This document shows, one piece after another, positions 17,335 to 26,267 of a stretch of 64,000 bases of DNA. The position numbers were made by a program, and so were the translations under genes. The stretch's first letter is position 1. Every line of letters starts with the position of its first letter. The notes below the pieces were generated by a model. The model was not told where the DNA came from. It saw only the letters and a program-made list of their open reading frames with translations, and made no database searches. Source of the stretch: Pseudomonas sp. GR 6-02 (GTDB lineage Bacteria > Pseudomonadota > Gammaproteobacteria > Pseudomonadales > Pseudomonadaceae); the NCBI RefSeq assembly GCF_001655615.1, contig NZ_CP011567.1, forward strand, positions 3,109,001 through 3,173,000, read 5' to 3'.

Positions 17335-18636
17335 ATGTTCAGAATCCTGTTTCGTCTGTACCTGGTGACCATCGTTTCGTTCAGCGCGGCGATCTACCTG
17401 GTGCCGGACCTGGTGATCAAGGTCTTCCATGAGCGTTTTGTGACCTACAACCTCGATTACTCCCGAGGTTTGCAAACGCTGATCGTCAAACAGTTTCGTA
17501 CGGTGCCTGTCGAGCAGTGGCCGGCGCTGGCGGCGGAGATGGACAAGGAGTTCCAGCCGCTGCACATCATTTTGGCCCGCAATGACGATGCCGAATTTAC
17601 CCTGGATGAGCGCGAACGCTTGCAGCGCGGGGAGAACGTGGTACGCATCGGCGACTGGGGCTGGCGCACCCTGGCGGTGACACCATTGAACGAGCAGATG
17701 GTGGTGGAGATGGTCGTGCCACCGGACCCCACGGATGTCAGTTGGTTGTACTGGAGCATCAACGTGCTGATCGGTGCGACGATGCTGGCCTGCCTGTTGT
17801 TGTGGCTGCGCCCGCACTGGCGCGACCTGGAACGTCTCAAAAGCACCGCCGAACGCTTCGGCAAGGGCCATTTGAGCGAGCGCACGCAGATTTCCCCCAG
17901 CTCCAACATCGGCAGCCTGGCCAACGTGTTCGACACCATGGCCGGCGACATCGAAAACCTGCTCAACCAGCAGCGCGACTTGCTCAACGCCGTGTCCCAC
18001 GAATTGCGCACGCCGTTGACGCGGCTGGATTTCGGCCTGGCCCTGGCGCTGTCCGACGACTTGCCGGCCACCAGCCGGGAACGCCTGCAAGGCCTGGTCG
18101 CGCACATTCGCGAACTGGATGAGCTGGTGCTGGAGCTGCTGTCCTACAGCCGATTGCAAAACCCGGCTCGGCTGCCGGATCAGGTCGAGGTGTCGCTGGA
18201 TGAATTCATCGACAGTATTTTGGGCAGCGTCGATGAAGAGCTTGAGTCACCGGAAATCGTCATTGATGTGCTGCTGCACGGTCAGCTCGAACGCTTCTCG
18301 CTGGATCCGAGATTGACCGCCCGGGCGATCCAGAACCTGCTGCGCAACGCCATGCGCTATTGCGAGAAACGGATTCAGATTGGTGTGCAGGTGTGCGCCA
18401 AAGGCTGTGAGATCTGGGTGGATGACGATGGCATTGGCATTCCCGATGAAGAGCGGGAGCGGATCTTTGAGCCGTTCTATCGGCTGGATCGCAGTCGGGA
18501 TCGCGCCACAGGCGGGTTTGGCCTGGGGCTGGCAATCAGCCGCCGAGCACTGGAAGCGCAGGGCGGCACGCTGACCGCGCAGGCATCACCATTGGGCGGC
18601 GCACGGTTCCGTTTGTGGCTGCCCACCTCGGCCTGA
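17335..18636 (+). CDS. sensor histidine kinase, RstB-like
   Basis: 433 aa, the same length as E. coli RstB. A membrane helix near the N-terminus and a second at about residues 140-160 (NVLIGATMLACLLLWLRPHW) enclose a periplasmic sensor region. HAMP, dimerisation and ATPase domains follow. The phosphoacceptor is His222 in AVSHELRTPLTRL; the ATP-binding boxes are NLLRNAMRY, DDDGIGIP and GGFGLGLAI. RLRPHW-type and MAGDIENLL motifs match RstB. It forms a two-gene operon with the response regulator. Confidence 0.9.
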   Translation: MFRILFRLYLVTIVSFSAAIYLVPDLVIKVFHERFVTYNLDYSRGLQTLIVKQFRTVPVEQWPALAAEMDKEFQPLHIILARNDDAEFTLDERERLQRGENVVRIGDWGWRTLAVTPLNEQMVVEMVVPPDPTDVSWLYWSINVLIGATMLACLLLWLRPHWRDLERLKSTAERFGKGHLSERTQISPSSNIGSLANVFDTMAGDIENLLNQQRDLLNAVSHELRTPLTRLDFGLALALSDDLPATSRERLQGLVAHIRELDELVLELLSYSRLQNPARLPDQVEVSLDEFIDSILGSVDEELESPEIVIDVLLHGQLERFSLDPRLTARAIQNLLRNAMRYCEKRIQIGVQVCAKGCEIWVDDDGIGIPDEERERIFEPFYRLDRSRDRATGGFGLGLAISRRALEAQGGTLTAQASPLGGARFRLWLPTSA

Positions 18637-18644
18637 CGCATTCG

Positions 18645-18700
18645 TTGTAGCAGCTGCCGAGCCTGCGAGGCTGCGTTCGAGTGCGCAGCACTCGTAGAAC
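18645..18700. repeat. single-arm repeat (family 3, GTAGCAGCTGCCGAGC type)
   Basis: The arm TTGTAGCAGCTGCCGAGCCT is followed by a small internal hairpin GAGTGCGCAGCACTC just after the kinase stop. The paired form of this family appears at 21315-21460 and 47062-47206. Here the second arm is missing. Confidence 0.75.
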
Positions 18701-18771
18701 CAGCCTAATTGGTACGGCAGAAAGACTGCCGAAGCTCCAGCTGACAGACGGTAGCGATAATCAGTCCCTAC

Positions 18772-18787
18772 CTGTCAGATATGACAG
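18772..18787. promoter_or_regulatory. lux-box-like palindrome upstream of 18871-21132
   Basis: CTGTCAGATATGACAG differs by one base from the perfect palindrome at 4696-4711, and the flanks (ACC before, TAG after) also match. A TATAAA at 18817-18822 could serve as the -10. The site ends 83 bases before the ATG. Confidence 0.65.
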
Positions 18788-18870
18788 TAGCCAAGCCTCC
18801 GGCCTTAGCGCTCTCATATAAATGAAGCCTCTCTGCACCTGGAGCGGTGTCACTGACAGGAAGCGCTGCG

Positions 18871-21132
18871 ATGACCGACATTCACCTGCTGACCCTTTAC
18901 GCCCCACGAATTCCAGGCTGGAAAGATACCGTACCTGCCCCGATCAATGCTCATGGAGGGATTCCGCTGGCGCTGACCTACCTTTACCCTGAAGGGGTGA
19001 AAGTCTTTGTTGACGGCTATCTGGAGCAGGAAGTCGGTGACAACATCGACCTCTATCTCAACGGCGTTGTAGTGTCGGTCGCTATCGTCGAGTCACTGAC
19101 CGACAAACGCTTCATTCTGTATTTGCCGGTAAAAGCGCTGTTCGACGGGCTCAATGAAATCTACTACAGCATCCGGCGCGGCTCGGAAAACATTGACTCG
19201 TCGACGACGTTGCGAGCCTGGTTTCACAAGCGACGGCCAGGTCTTAAAGATCTCGAAGGTAATCACGAGTCGCACTCTGAACTGGGGATCAATGTATTGC
19301 CGCCACAGGTGGTGGACGACGGTGTATACCCTGAGCAAGCCCGGCAAGGTGTGATCTGCACGGCCTTCTATCCCCTGACCCGAGCGTTCGACAAGATCCG
19401 CGTAAGATGCGGCGGCGAGTCGATTGAGCATGAGGTTTCAGAGGATGAGGCGAAGTCCGGCGAGCCCGTGGAGATCTTGATCGACGAAGCAGTGTTCAAA
19501 AAGATCGGTGACACACCCAAGTGTGTCGTGACCTATACCGTATGGGACTGGATCGGTAACAGCGTGGATCTGGATGCCCTGTGGTCGGCGGCCATCGAAC
19601 TGTTCGTCAGCCTGAACGGCACTTGGTACGAGCCACCGCTGGTCAGCGAAGACCCGAACGACGCCTCGGACGATCCGGATAGCATCGATTTGGGCAAGCT
19701 CGCAGGCCAACCAGCGATTGCTCAAGTCCACGCGCAACGTTCATGGCTCAGGGGCGACATCATTGAGCTGACCTGCACGTTCACCTCGGCGACGGACTCG
19801 TCCGAGGTGCTGGTTCTCAAGGAAACCGTGGATCGCGCACCGTTCATTTACAAACTACCGGTGCCCCACGCACAGTTCGTCAGGGCAGTGGGCGGTTCGG
19901 CCAGATTCAAATACAAGTTGCTGCGCGGTGGCAAGGAAGTAGGGCGATCCTTCACGACCACGGTTGACGTGATTGGGGAGGCGCTGATCGAGCTGCCGCT
20001 GGTGACAGTGGTCGGCGTGCCGGGGTTGGTAGTTGATCCGTTGGCCTACCCGGAAGGCTTGATCGCTAGAATCGAGTTTGCGAAGGCACAAACGGGCGAC
20101 ACAGGCCTTCAACTTGTCCGTCCCGTCACGGCAGAGGGTTTTCCGATGTTTCCCGCCAAGGCGTTCAATGCCAATAAGCGGGTTAATAACACCCTGACGA
20201 TTCAGGATCTGGTTGCTCGGCACGGCACAGTGATCCGATTGCCGTGGGAGCTGACGCGAAACGGCGTCAAGACTCGCTCGAAGCCGACATTGTTGACGGT
20301 GCAGAAAATTGTCGACGGGGATCCGAGACTGCCAACGCCGAAGGTGCCTCAAGCGCCGGATGACAAGGTGTTGGATTTCAGCAAGTTTGAAGGCGATGCC
20401 GAGGTGAAGGTGCTGCCTTGGTTGGGGATTCGGGAAGGACAAGAAGTTGAACTCAAGTGCGTCGGGATCGATAGCGGAGGCGGCGAGTATGTGATTCCGC
20501 TACTTAAAGCATTTAAAGTAACAACGAATGAAGTGAGTTCCGGACTGAGTGTGCCGTTGCGGAGAAAAGAACTGGCAGGTCTGAAACATGACAGTAAGGC
20601 AAATGTGAGCTTGAGTGTTTTGCTCGGCCAGAACACTGATCAGGTCAGGTCAGTTTTGTTTCCGATACGTGAGTTGACTGTGCAGCGTACGCTCACTGAA
20701 AATTTTGATAACCAATTGACACAGATTATAGTTTCAGGTCAGACGATCGAAACCTCGGTTATGAGAATAGGATTTGTATCAGGGGGCGGGATGACGGGGA
20801 TCGCACCGACTACAGACGGTTTTATTACCATTCCGGAGAAAACAGAACTTCAAGTTTTACATATAGGTTACAAAGACTCGGGAGCACAACGCATTGCGTT
20901 AAACTTGAAAAAACCATGCAACGAAGTTTCGTTCTGGTACGGGGCGACGAATGTCGCCACGAATGTCGCATATTTTTATGGGGTGAACGGCTTGTTAGGG
21001 CAGCAATTTTTGCTTTTGAACTTGAATTCTGCAAATAAAATTGTTTTTTCTGAGACCGGTATTGTGCGGATTGAGATCCAAAACCCAGAAGGAGATTGGT
21101 TAATATTGGATAATTTTTCATTCTCTTTCTGA
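18871..21132 (+). CDS. large uncharacterised repeat protein with lectin-like C-terminus
   Basis: 753 aa from the ATG at 18871 (AGGAAG ribosome site 7 bases upstream); an in-frame GTG at 18847 is less likely. No signal peptide, membrane segment or catalytic motif. The first ~530 residues look like tandem Ig-like units, one running from RGDIIELTCTF to FKYKLLRGGKEVGRSF, which matches the GRS unit of the protein at 4785. The last ~150 residues begin ENFDNQ and end ILDNFSFSF, a layout seen in jelly-roll carbohydrate-binding modules. The coding DNA of this tail (from about 20480) is clearly more AT-rich than the rest, which suggests a recently acquired or exchanged module. Preceded by a lux-box-like site. 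Function unknown. Confidence 0.78.
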   Translation: MTDIHLLTLYAPRIPGWKDTVPAPINAHGGIPLALTYLYPEGVKVFVDGYLEQEVGDNIDLYLNGVVVSVAIVESLTDKRFILYLPVKALFDGLNEIYYSIRRGSENIDSSTTLRAWFHKRRPGLKDLEGNHESHSELGINVLPPQVVDDGVYPEQARQGVICTAFYPLTRAFDKIRVRCGGESIEHEVSEDEAKSGEPVEILIDEAVFKKIGDTPKCVVTYTVWDWIGNSVDLDALWSAAIELFVSLNGTWYEPPLVSEDPNDASDDPDSIDLGKLAGQPAIAQVHAQRSWLRGDIIELTCTFTSATDSSEVLVLKETVDRAPFIYKLPVPHAQFVRAVGGSARFKYKLLRGGKEVGRSFTTTVDVIGEALIELPLVTVVGVPGLVVDPLAYPEGLIARIEFAKAQTGDTGLQLVRPVTAEGFPMFPAKAFNANKRVNNTLTIQDLVARHGTVIRLPWELTRNGVKTRSKPTLLTVQKIVDGDPRLPTPKVPQAPDDKVLDFSKFEGDAEVKVLPWLGIREGQEVELKCVGIDSGGGEYVIPLLKAFKVTTNEVSSGLSVPLRRKELAGLKHDSKANVSLSVLLGQNTDQVRSVLFPIRELTVQRTLTENFDNQLTQIIVSGQTIETSVMRIGFVSGGGMTGIAPTTDGFITIPEKTELQVLHIGYKDSGAQRIALNLKKPCNEVSFWYGATNVATNVAYFYGVNGLLGQQFLLLNLNSANKIVFSETGIVRIEIQNPEGDWLILDNFSFSF

Positions 21133-21487
21133 GATAACTACTTCTGGCGTATATCCCCATCGCGCAGCAGCGTCGCCGCATGAGCACTCTGCTGCACGTC
21201 TGCACCACTGGCGCGGGTGATATCGAGGTGGTCAGTCTTTCCATCATCAGTGTGACTGCGAGAAACCGGCGGTTCATTTGTAGGTTTTCCGAACCTGAGC
21301 GGCGGCCCTGACCTGTAGCAGCTGCCGAGCTTGCGAGGCTGCGTTCGAGTGCGCAGCACTCGTAAAACCAGGTAACCGGTTCTTTTCGGGAAAACCGCAT
21401 CCGCCGGGCTTGCGAGGACTGCGTCCTCGAACGCAGCCTCGCAAGCTCGGCAGCTGCTACGAACCAGGCGGGGAAACGTTCAACAGT
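21133..21487. other. intergenic region with a family-3 inverted repeat
   Basis: This 355-base gap lies between convergent genes. Bases 21315-21460 hold a long inverted pair (GTAGCAGCTGCCGAGCTTGC and its complement near 21437-21460). The first ~180 bases carry an open minus-strand frame without a credible start; it may be a gene remnant, but no family was recognised. Confidence 0.6.
21315..21460. repeat. long inverted pair (family 3)
   Basis: The outer arms GTAGCAGCTGCCGAGCTTGC and GCAAGCTCGGCAGCTGCTAC are perfect complements, with internal GAGGCTGCGTTCGAG / CTCGAACGCAGCCTC arms. The structure can act as a bidirectional hairpin between the two convergent genes. Confidence 0.88.
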
Positions 21488-22117
21488 TCAGTCGAGCAAT
21501 TCGGCTGACTCAATCAACCCGACCCCCGCCACCTGCATCCGCTCAATCGCCGCCGCCAGCGACCCTTCCAGATCAATCGCGCGGCAAGCATCCATCACCA
21601 CAAACGCATTGAACCCCGCCGCCCGCGCATCCAGCGCAGAAAACATCACGCAGAAATCCAGTGCCAGCCCAACCATGTAAACCGTGTCGATGCCGCGTTC
21701 TTTCAGGTACCCGGCCAAACCGGTGGTCGTGGTTCGATCCGCCTCCAGAAACGCCGAATAACTGTCGATGTCCGGGTTGCAGCCCTTGCGGATGATCAAT
21801 TGGGCGTGGGGCAGGTCCAGCTCCGGGTGGAACTCGGCGCCGGGCGTGGCGCGAACACAATGCTGCGGCCACAGGGTCTGTTCACCGTAAGGCAACTGAA
21901 TCACGTCGTAAGGCTTGTGCCCAGGGTGGCTGGAAGCGAACGAGGCGTGGCCGGGCGGGTGCCAGTCCTGGGCAATGATGACCTGTTTGAACTGGCGACC
22001 CAGACGATTAATCAGGGGCACAATCAGGTCACCCTCCGGCACCGGCAATTGACCGCCGGGAATGAAGTCGTTTTGTACGTCGATGACCAGTAAGGCAGCG
22101 CGTGAAGAAATCGGCAT
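21488..22117 (-). CDS. pncA: nicotinamidase
   Basis: 209 aa cysteine hydrolase of the isochorismatase-like family. It converts nicotinamide to nicotinate for NAD salvage in the cytoplasm. The catalytic triad is visible: Asp in VIDVQNDFIPGG, Lys in IRKGCN and Cys in LALDFCVMFSA. The metal site is DWHPPGHASF. The start at 22117 has an AGGAGG ribosome site; an upstream in-frame start at 22162 lacks one. Length and motifs fit PncA well. It is a single-gene unit. Confidence 0.92.
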   Translation of the reverse strand: MPISSRAALLVIDVQNDFIPGGQLPVPEGDLIVPLINRLGRQFKQVIIAQDWHPPGHASFASSHPGHKPYDVIQLPYGEQTLWPQHCVRATPGAEFHPELDLPHAQLIIRKGCNPDIDSYSAFLEADRTTTTGLAGYLKERGIDTVYMVGLALDFCVMFSALDARAAGFNAFVVMDACRAIDLEGSLAAAIERMQVAGVGLIESAELLD

Positions 22118-22215
22118 GGGTAGGGTTCCTCCTTGGAAAGTCAGGCGCAAGCATAGTGACAACTTTGTTCTTGCGCCAAGACGATTTCATGAGGCAGTGA
22201 ATAGATCGGTGGTGT

Positions 22216-22291
22216 GGCCTTCGCGGGCAAGCCTCGCTCCTACAGGGGCACTCGTATCGTTGTAGGAGCGAGGCTTGCCCGCGAAGAGGCC
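22216..22291. repeat. REP inverted pair (family 1)
   Basis: GGCCTTCGCGGGCAAGCCTC and the complementary GAGGCTTGCCCGCGAAGAGG flank about 20 bases, in the divergent region between pncA and the crotonase gene. Confidence 0.9.
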
Positions 22292-22412
22292 CGTCCAGAC
22301 GCTGAAAATCCAGAAGCCAGTCCCGTATTTGGCCGAACCGCTGCCTTACTGCCGACACAGATGCCTTGTTATAGTTCGGGCTTCATTTTCTGTCCGGTAA
22401 AGGATCACTGCC

Positions 22413-23225
22413 ATGTCTCAATACACCGCCTTCAGCGTCGAACTGGCCGATAACATCGCCCATGTGCAGATCAACCGTCCGGACAAGATCAACTCGATGA
22501 ACGCCGCGTTCTGGAGCGAGATCATCGAGATTTTCCAGTGGATCGACGATACCGATGAAGTCCGGGTGGTGGTGCTCAGTGGCGCCGGCAAGCATTTTTC
22601 TTCCGGTATCGACCTGATGATGCTCGCCGGTGTGGCCAATGAACTGGGCAAGGACGTCGGCCGCAATGCGCGCCTGCTGCGGCGCAAGATCCTGGCATTG
22701 CAAGCGTCGTTCAACGCCGTCGACAACTGCCGCAAACCGGTGCTGGCGGCGGTGCAGGGTTATTGCCTGGGCGGCGCCATCGATCTGATTTCGGCCTGCG
22801 ACATGCGTTACGCGGCTGAGGACGCGCAATTTTCCATCAAGGAAATCGATATCGGCATGGCGGCCGATGTTGGCACTTTGCAACGCTTGCCGCGGATCAT
22901 CGGTGACGGCATGCTGCGTGAACTGGCTTACACTGGTCGCACCTTTGGCGCCGAAGAAGCGCGTAACATTGGCCTGGTCAATCGCGTCTACAGCGACACC
23001 GCCAGCCTGCTTGAAGGCGTGATGGGGATTGCCCGCGAAATCGCCGGCAAGTCGCCGATTGCCATCACCGGTACCAAAGAGATGATCAGCTACATGCGCG
23101 ACCATCGCATCGACGACGGCCTTGAATACGTCGCCACGTGGAACGCCGCCATGCTGCAGTCCACCGATCTGCGCGTGGCCATGGCCGCCCATATGAGCAA
23201 ACAGAAACCCGAATTTCTGGATTGA
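22413..23225 (+). CDS. crotonase-family protein, delta3,5-delta2,4-dienoyl-CoA isomerase-like
   Basis: 270 aa with the enoyl-CoA hydratase/isomerase fold. The oxyanion-hole segments are GKHFSSGIDL and GYCLGGAIDL. The stretch KEIDIGMAADVGTLQRLP keeps the acidic residues used by mammalian ECH1 dienoyl-CoA isomerase (a Glu and an Asp eight positions apart), rather than the two Glu of ordinary hydratases. It probably isomerises 3,5-dienoyl-CoA from odd-position unsaturated fatty acids. AAAGGA lies 10 bases before the ATG. nudC begins 6 bases after its stop, so the two are co-transcribed. Confidence 0.87.
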   Translation: MSQYTAFSVELADNIAHVQINRPDKINSMNAAFWSEIIEIFQWIDDTDEVRVVVLSGAGKHFSSGIDLMMLAGVANELGKDVGRNARLLRRKILALQASFNAVDNCRKPVLAAVQGYCLGGAIDLISACDMRYAAEDAQFSIKEIDIGMAADVGTLQRLPRIIGDGMLRELAYTGRTFGAEEARNIGLVNRVYSDTASLLEGVMGIAREIAGKSPIAITGTKEMISYMRDHRIDDGLEYVATWNAAMLQSTDLRVAMAAHMSKQKPEFLD

Positions 23226-23231
23226 TTAACC

Positions 23232-24062
23232 ATGACTTCACGCTGGACCACTGCAGTACTGGACACCGATCAACCCGGCGGCTGGGCCGTGGCGCGCAGC
23301 CCCGAAGGCTTTTTGTTCGATGACAATGGCGCCCTGTTTCCACGGGAATGGCTCAAGCGTCAGGACTTGTCGGTTCTTGCCGAGCACGGCATCGGTCACC
23401 TGGATGGCGAACCGGTGTACCTGCTGGAATTGCGCAGTCACAGCGACGTGCCGGGTTGTAACTGGAAAGGCCTGCGGGCGTTCATGCTCGAGGGCGATCA
23501 CACCGTCTACAAGGTTCTGGGCTATGCCGCGCAAATCGGTACCTGGGCCCGTGAGCACCGTTTTTGCGGCAACTGCGGGCAGGCGATGATCCAGGTGCCG
23601 CGCGAGCGGGCAATGTACTGCGAGCCATGCGATTTACGCAGCTACCCGCGTATTTCGCCAAGCATGATTGTGCTGGTGACCCGTGGCGACGAGGTTCTGC
23701 TGGCCCGTTCGCCGCGTTTTGTCACCGGGGTCTACAGCACGTTGGCGGGGTTTGCCGAGCCGGGTGAGTCGGCCGAAGATTGCCTGATTCGCGAGGTTCG
23801 CGAAGAGGTGCAGATCGAGGTCAAGAACATCCAGTACATGGGCAGTCAGTGCTGGCCGTTCCCGCATTCGATGATGCTCGGTTTTCATGCCGAGTACGCC
23901 GGTGGCGAGATTGTCTGTCAGGAAGACGAGATCGAAGACGCCCAGTGGTTCAACGTGCACGAGCTGCCGCCGTTGCCGGCGTCACGCTCGATTGCCCGCT
24001 ACCTGATCGACGTCTACGTGGCGCGGCGCTTAGGCCACGCTGAACCAGTGCTGCCAGGCTAG
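23232..24062 (+). CDS. nudC: NAD(H) pyrophosphatase / decapping Nudix hydrolase
   Basis: 276 aa. A zinc ribbon (CGNCGQ ... CEPC, about residues 111-135) precedes the Nudix box [20 protein letters not shown], which supplies the metal-binding glutamates. The downstream [14 protein letters not shown] is the NADH-pyrophosphatase array (usually SQPWPFPxS; Cys replaces the first Pro here). The enzyme hydrolyses NADH to NMNH and AMP and removes NAD caps from RNA. Its 3' end overlaps the convergent TSUP gene by 33 bases. Confidence 0.93.
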   Translation: MTSRWTTAVLDTDQPGGWAVARSPEGFLFDDNGALFPREWLKRQDLSVLAEHGIGHLDGEPVYLLELRSHSDVPGCNWKGLRAFMLEGDHTVYKVLGYAAQIGTWAREHRFCGNCGQAMIQVPRERAMYCEPCDLRSYPRISPSMIVLVTRGDEVLLARSPRFVTGVYSTLAGFAEPGESAEDCLIREVREEVQIEVKNIQYMGSQCWPFPHSMMLGFHAEYAGGEIVCQEDEIEDAQWFNVHELPPLPASRSIARYLIDVYVARRLGHAEPVLPG

Positions 24063-24809
24063 GCGCACGGTCAGGCCGAGCACCACCGTAATGAACACCG
24101 GACGAATGAATTTCGCACCGCCGCTGATGGCGGTGCGCGCGCCGAAGAAGGCGCCGACCATCACCGACAGGCCCATGCTCAGGCCGATAATCCAGTCCAC
24201 TTGCCCGGAAAAGATGAACACCGACAGCGCTGCAATGTTGCTGACGAAGTTCATGCTGCGCGCCACGCCGCTGGCCTTGACCAGGTCGATGGGGTAGAGC
24301 AGCAGGCTGCTGACGGTCCAGAACGCCCCCGTTCCCGGGCCGGCCACGCCGTCATAGAAACCGAGGCTGAAGCCTTGGCTCGATTGCCACTTTTTCTTGA
24401 TCGGTGCATCGCTGTCCAGCGGCGCTTTCGGTGTGCCGCCGAACAACAGGTACAGGCCGCAGGCGAACACAATTACCGGCAGCATTTTGTTCAGCCATTC
24501 CGCCGGCAAATAATGAGCGACGATGGCGCCGCTGAGCGCACCAACCAACGTGCCGACGATGGCATGCATCCATTGCCGTGGATGAAACAGCTTGCGCCGG
24601 TAGAAGGTGAAGCTGGCAGTGGCCGAGCCAAAGGTCGAACTGAGTTTGTTGGTGCCCAGTACCAGATGCGGCGGCAGGCCGGCGGTCAGCAGTGCCGGGG
24701 TGGTCAACAGACCGCCACCGCCAGCGATGGCGTCAATGAAACCGGCAATGAAAGCGACGAGAGCCAGAACGGCCAGGGTAGTGAGGTCAACGCTGAGTTC
24801 GAAAGGCAT
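24030..24809 (-). CDS. TSUP (TauE/SafE) family membrane permease
   Basis: 259 aa with about eight hydrophobic helices. [22 protein letters not shown] near the N-terminus and the later [15 protein letters not shown] are the two repeat signatures of the TauE/SafE family, which exports sulfite or organosulfonates. The substrate here is unknown. The start at 24809 (MPFELSVD) is chosen because the in-frame sequence before it has no membrane-protein character. The 3' end overlaps nudC by 33 bases in convergent orientation. Confidence 0.9.
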   Translation of the reverse strand: MPFELSVDLTTLAVLALVAFIAGFIDAIAGGGGLLTTPALLTAGLPPHLVLGTNKLSSTFGSATASFTFYRRKLFHPRQWMHAIVGTLVGALSGAIVAHYLPAEWLNKMLPVIVFACGLYLLFGGTPKAPLDSDAPIKKKWQSSQGFSLGFYDGVAGPGTGAFWTVSSLLLYPIDLVKASGVARSMNFVSNIAALSVFIFSGQVDWIIGLSMGLSVMVGAFFGARTAISGGAKFIRPVFITVVLGLTVRLAWQHWFSVA

Positions 24810-24891
24810 GGAATGGGGCTTATTCGGCAGGGCGCAGAAGAGGGCTGCGGGAAAAGGCCGGTATCTTACCCATAAAGTTATCCGGGTACAG

Positions 24892-24927
24892 CCGATCGTT
24901 CCCACGCGGGCGCGTGGGAACGATCGG
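24892..24927. repeat. perfect 36-bp palindrome
   Basis: 17-bp arms CCGATCGTTCCCACGCG and CGCGTGGGAACGATCGG are separated by GG. It lies between the TSUP gene and the 3' end of the NTF2-like gene. Such hairpins recur in Pseudomonas genomes and may end the incoming transcript; there is no T-run. Confidence 0.85.
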
Positions 24928-24942
24928 TCAGGGGGATTGTGT

Positions 24943-25419
24943 CTACAGGCCTAGATCGGAGAGACCTGGATGATCATCCGGCCGGCGACCCAGTGGCCAG
25001 TGGAATTTGCGCTCGCTTTCCTTGAGCGGCAGGTCGTTGATGCAGGCGTAGCGGTTGAACATCAGGCCGTTCTCGTCGAACTCCCAGTTTTCGTTGCCGT
25101 AGGAACGGAACCAGTTACCCGAATCGTCGTGCCATTCGTAGGCGTAACGCACGGCGATGCGGTTGTCACCGTGGGCCCAGAGTTCCTTGATCAGTCGGTA
25201 GTCCAGTTCCTTGGCCCATTTGCGGGTCAGGAAAGCTTTGGCTTCTTCGCGGTTGTGGGCGAACTCGGCGCGGTTACGCCATTGGGTGTCCAGGGTGTAG
25301 GCAAGAGACACCCGTTCCGGGTCACGGGAGTTCCAGCCATCTTCGGCCAGGCGAACTTTTTCGATGGCCGATTCACGGGTAAACGGCGGCAATGGCGGAC
25401 GAACTTCGGCAGTAGACAT
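24943..25419 (-). CDS. DUF1348 / NTF2-like small protein
   Basis: 158 aa, start at 25419 (GGGAG ribosome site). Motifs such as [36 protein letters not shown] and [14 protein letters not shown] identify the DUF1348 nuclear-transport-factor-2-like family, small alpha+beta barrels that often bind small ligands. The biochemical role is not known. It lies 57 bases downstream of a TetR regulator on the same strand and is probably its target. Confidence 0.87.
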   Translation of the reverse strand: MSTAEVRPPLPPFTRESAIEKVRLAEDGWNSRDPERVSLAYTLDTQWRNRAEFAHNREEAKAFLTRKWAKELDYRLIKELWAHGDNRIAVRYAYEWHDDSGNWFRSYGNENWEFDENGLMFNRYACINDLPLKESERKFHWPLGRRPDDHPGLSDLGL

Positions 25420-25475
25420 ATTAAGTCTCCCTATCAAATTAACGTTCAAGCAAGTTGTCGGGCTTATTTAAAGTG

Positions 25476-26039
25476 TTACAGGTCCAATAACTTTCGCGCC
25501 ATGCATTGCGCATTATCGGCGGCACTGTGATCACCCATCACAAGCGCTACGGTAATGGCGCCGTCGATCAGGATCAGCAGCTGTCTGGCCAGCGTCTCCG
25601 GGTCTGTTGCGCCATGTTCGGTACAGAGCTCGCGCACGTAGTCGAGCAGCTTCTGTTTGTGGTCTTTGGCGACCAGGCGAACCGGGTCTTGCGGGTCGCC
25701 GGTTTCGCCGCTGGTATTGATGAATGCGCAGCCGCGGAAGCCTTCGGAGACGAACCAGGCCTTGAGCACGGTAAACAGGTTGAGCAGCCGCTCGGCCGGG
25801 GTTTGGGCCGTGCCGACTTCGCTCCGGTACCAGTGCATCCAGCGCTCATCGCGGCGTTGCAGGGCCGCGACGACAAGCTCCTCCTTGTTGGCGAAGTAGC
25901 GGTAAATACTTTTTCTGGAGACGCCGGCGGTTTTCACCAGAAGATCCATGCCGGTGGCAGCGATGCCACTTTTGTAGATCAACTTTTCGGTGACATCCAG
26001 AATGATGTCGCGTGTGTCGTTGCTAATGATTTCGTTCAT
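25476..26039 (-). CDS. TetR-family repressor
   Basis: 187 aa from the ATG at 26039 (MNEIISNDTRDI). The N-terminal helix-turn-helix is GMDLLVKTAGVSRKSIYRYF; the rest is a helical ligand-binding domain with CAFINTSGETGD. In-frame ATGs at 26069 and 26075 would start inside or beyond the palindrome at 26052-26065, which looks like its own operator, so the shorter form is preferred. It should repress itself and the DUF1348 gene downstream. The inducer is unknown. Confidence 0.88.
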   Translation of the reverse strand: MNEIISNDTRDIILDVTEKLIYKSGIAATGMDLLVKTAGVSRKSIYRYFANKEELVVAALQRRDERWMHWYRSEVGTAQTPAERLLNLFTVLKAWFVSEGFRGCAFINTSGETGDPQDPVRLVAKDHKQKLLDYVRELCTEHGATDPETLARQLLILIDGAITVALVMGDHSAADNAQCMARKLLDL

Positions 26040-26051
26040 GTGGCTAACAGT

Positions 26052-26065
26052 AGAATGATCGTTCT
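26052..26065. promoter_or_regulatory. candidate TetR operator
   Basis: AGAATGATCGTTCT is a palindrome with one central mismatch pair, 12 bases upstream of the chosen TetR start. The position and form fit autoregulation by a TetR repressor. Confidence 0.55.
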
Positions 26066-26102
26066 TCATGGTCAAGTAGTTATTTGTAGTGCCTATGAAA
26101 TT

Positions 26103-26187
26103 GCCTTCGCGGGCAAGCCTCGCTCCTACAGGATTTGTGTTCCAAACGACGAAAAACCGTAGGAGCGAGGCTTGCCCGCGAAGAGGT
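26103..26187. repeat. REP inverted pair (family 1)
   Basis: GCCTTCGCGGGCAAGCCTCG and the complementary CGAGGCTTGCCCGCGAAGAG, about 30 bases apart, between the divergent TetR gene and pssA. Confidence 0.9.
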
Positions 26188-26267
26188 CTTTACAGACAGT
26201 AACAAGACCCAAACCCATCCATGGTGTAAGCTCTCAGGCTCTTCGGATTCGACCCTTTGCGAGCCCT

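Noticed and set aside
16561..18159. 532-codon open frame on the minus strand
   Set aside because: It lies antisense to the well-supported response regulator and kinase genes; such shadows are common in GC-rich DNA.
4607..21132. A luxI or luxR gene near the lux-box-like sites
   Set aside because: None of the genes in the window has an AHL synthase motif or a LuxR domain; the regulator must be encoded elsewhere.
21138..21320. Minus-strand open frame with protein-like sequence (DITRASGADVQQSAHA)
   Set aside because: It has no credible start codon or ribosome site and its 5' part comes from the family-3 repeat; at most a gene remnant.
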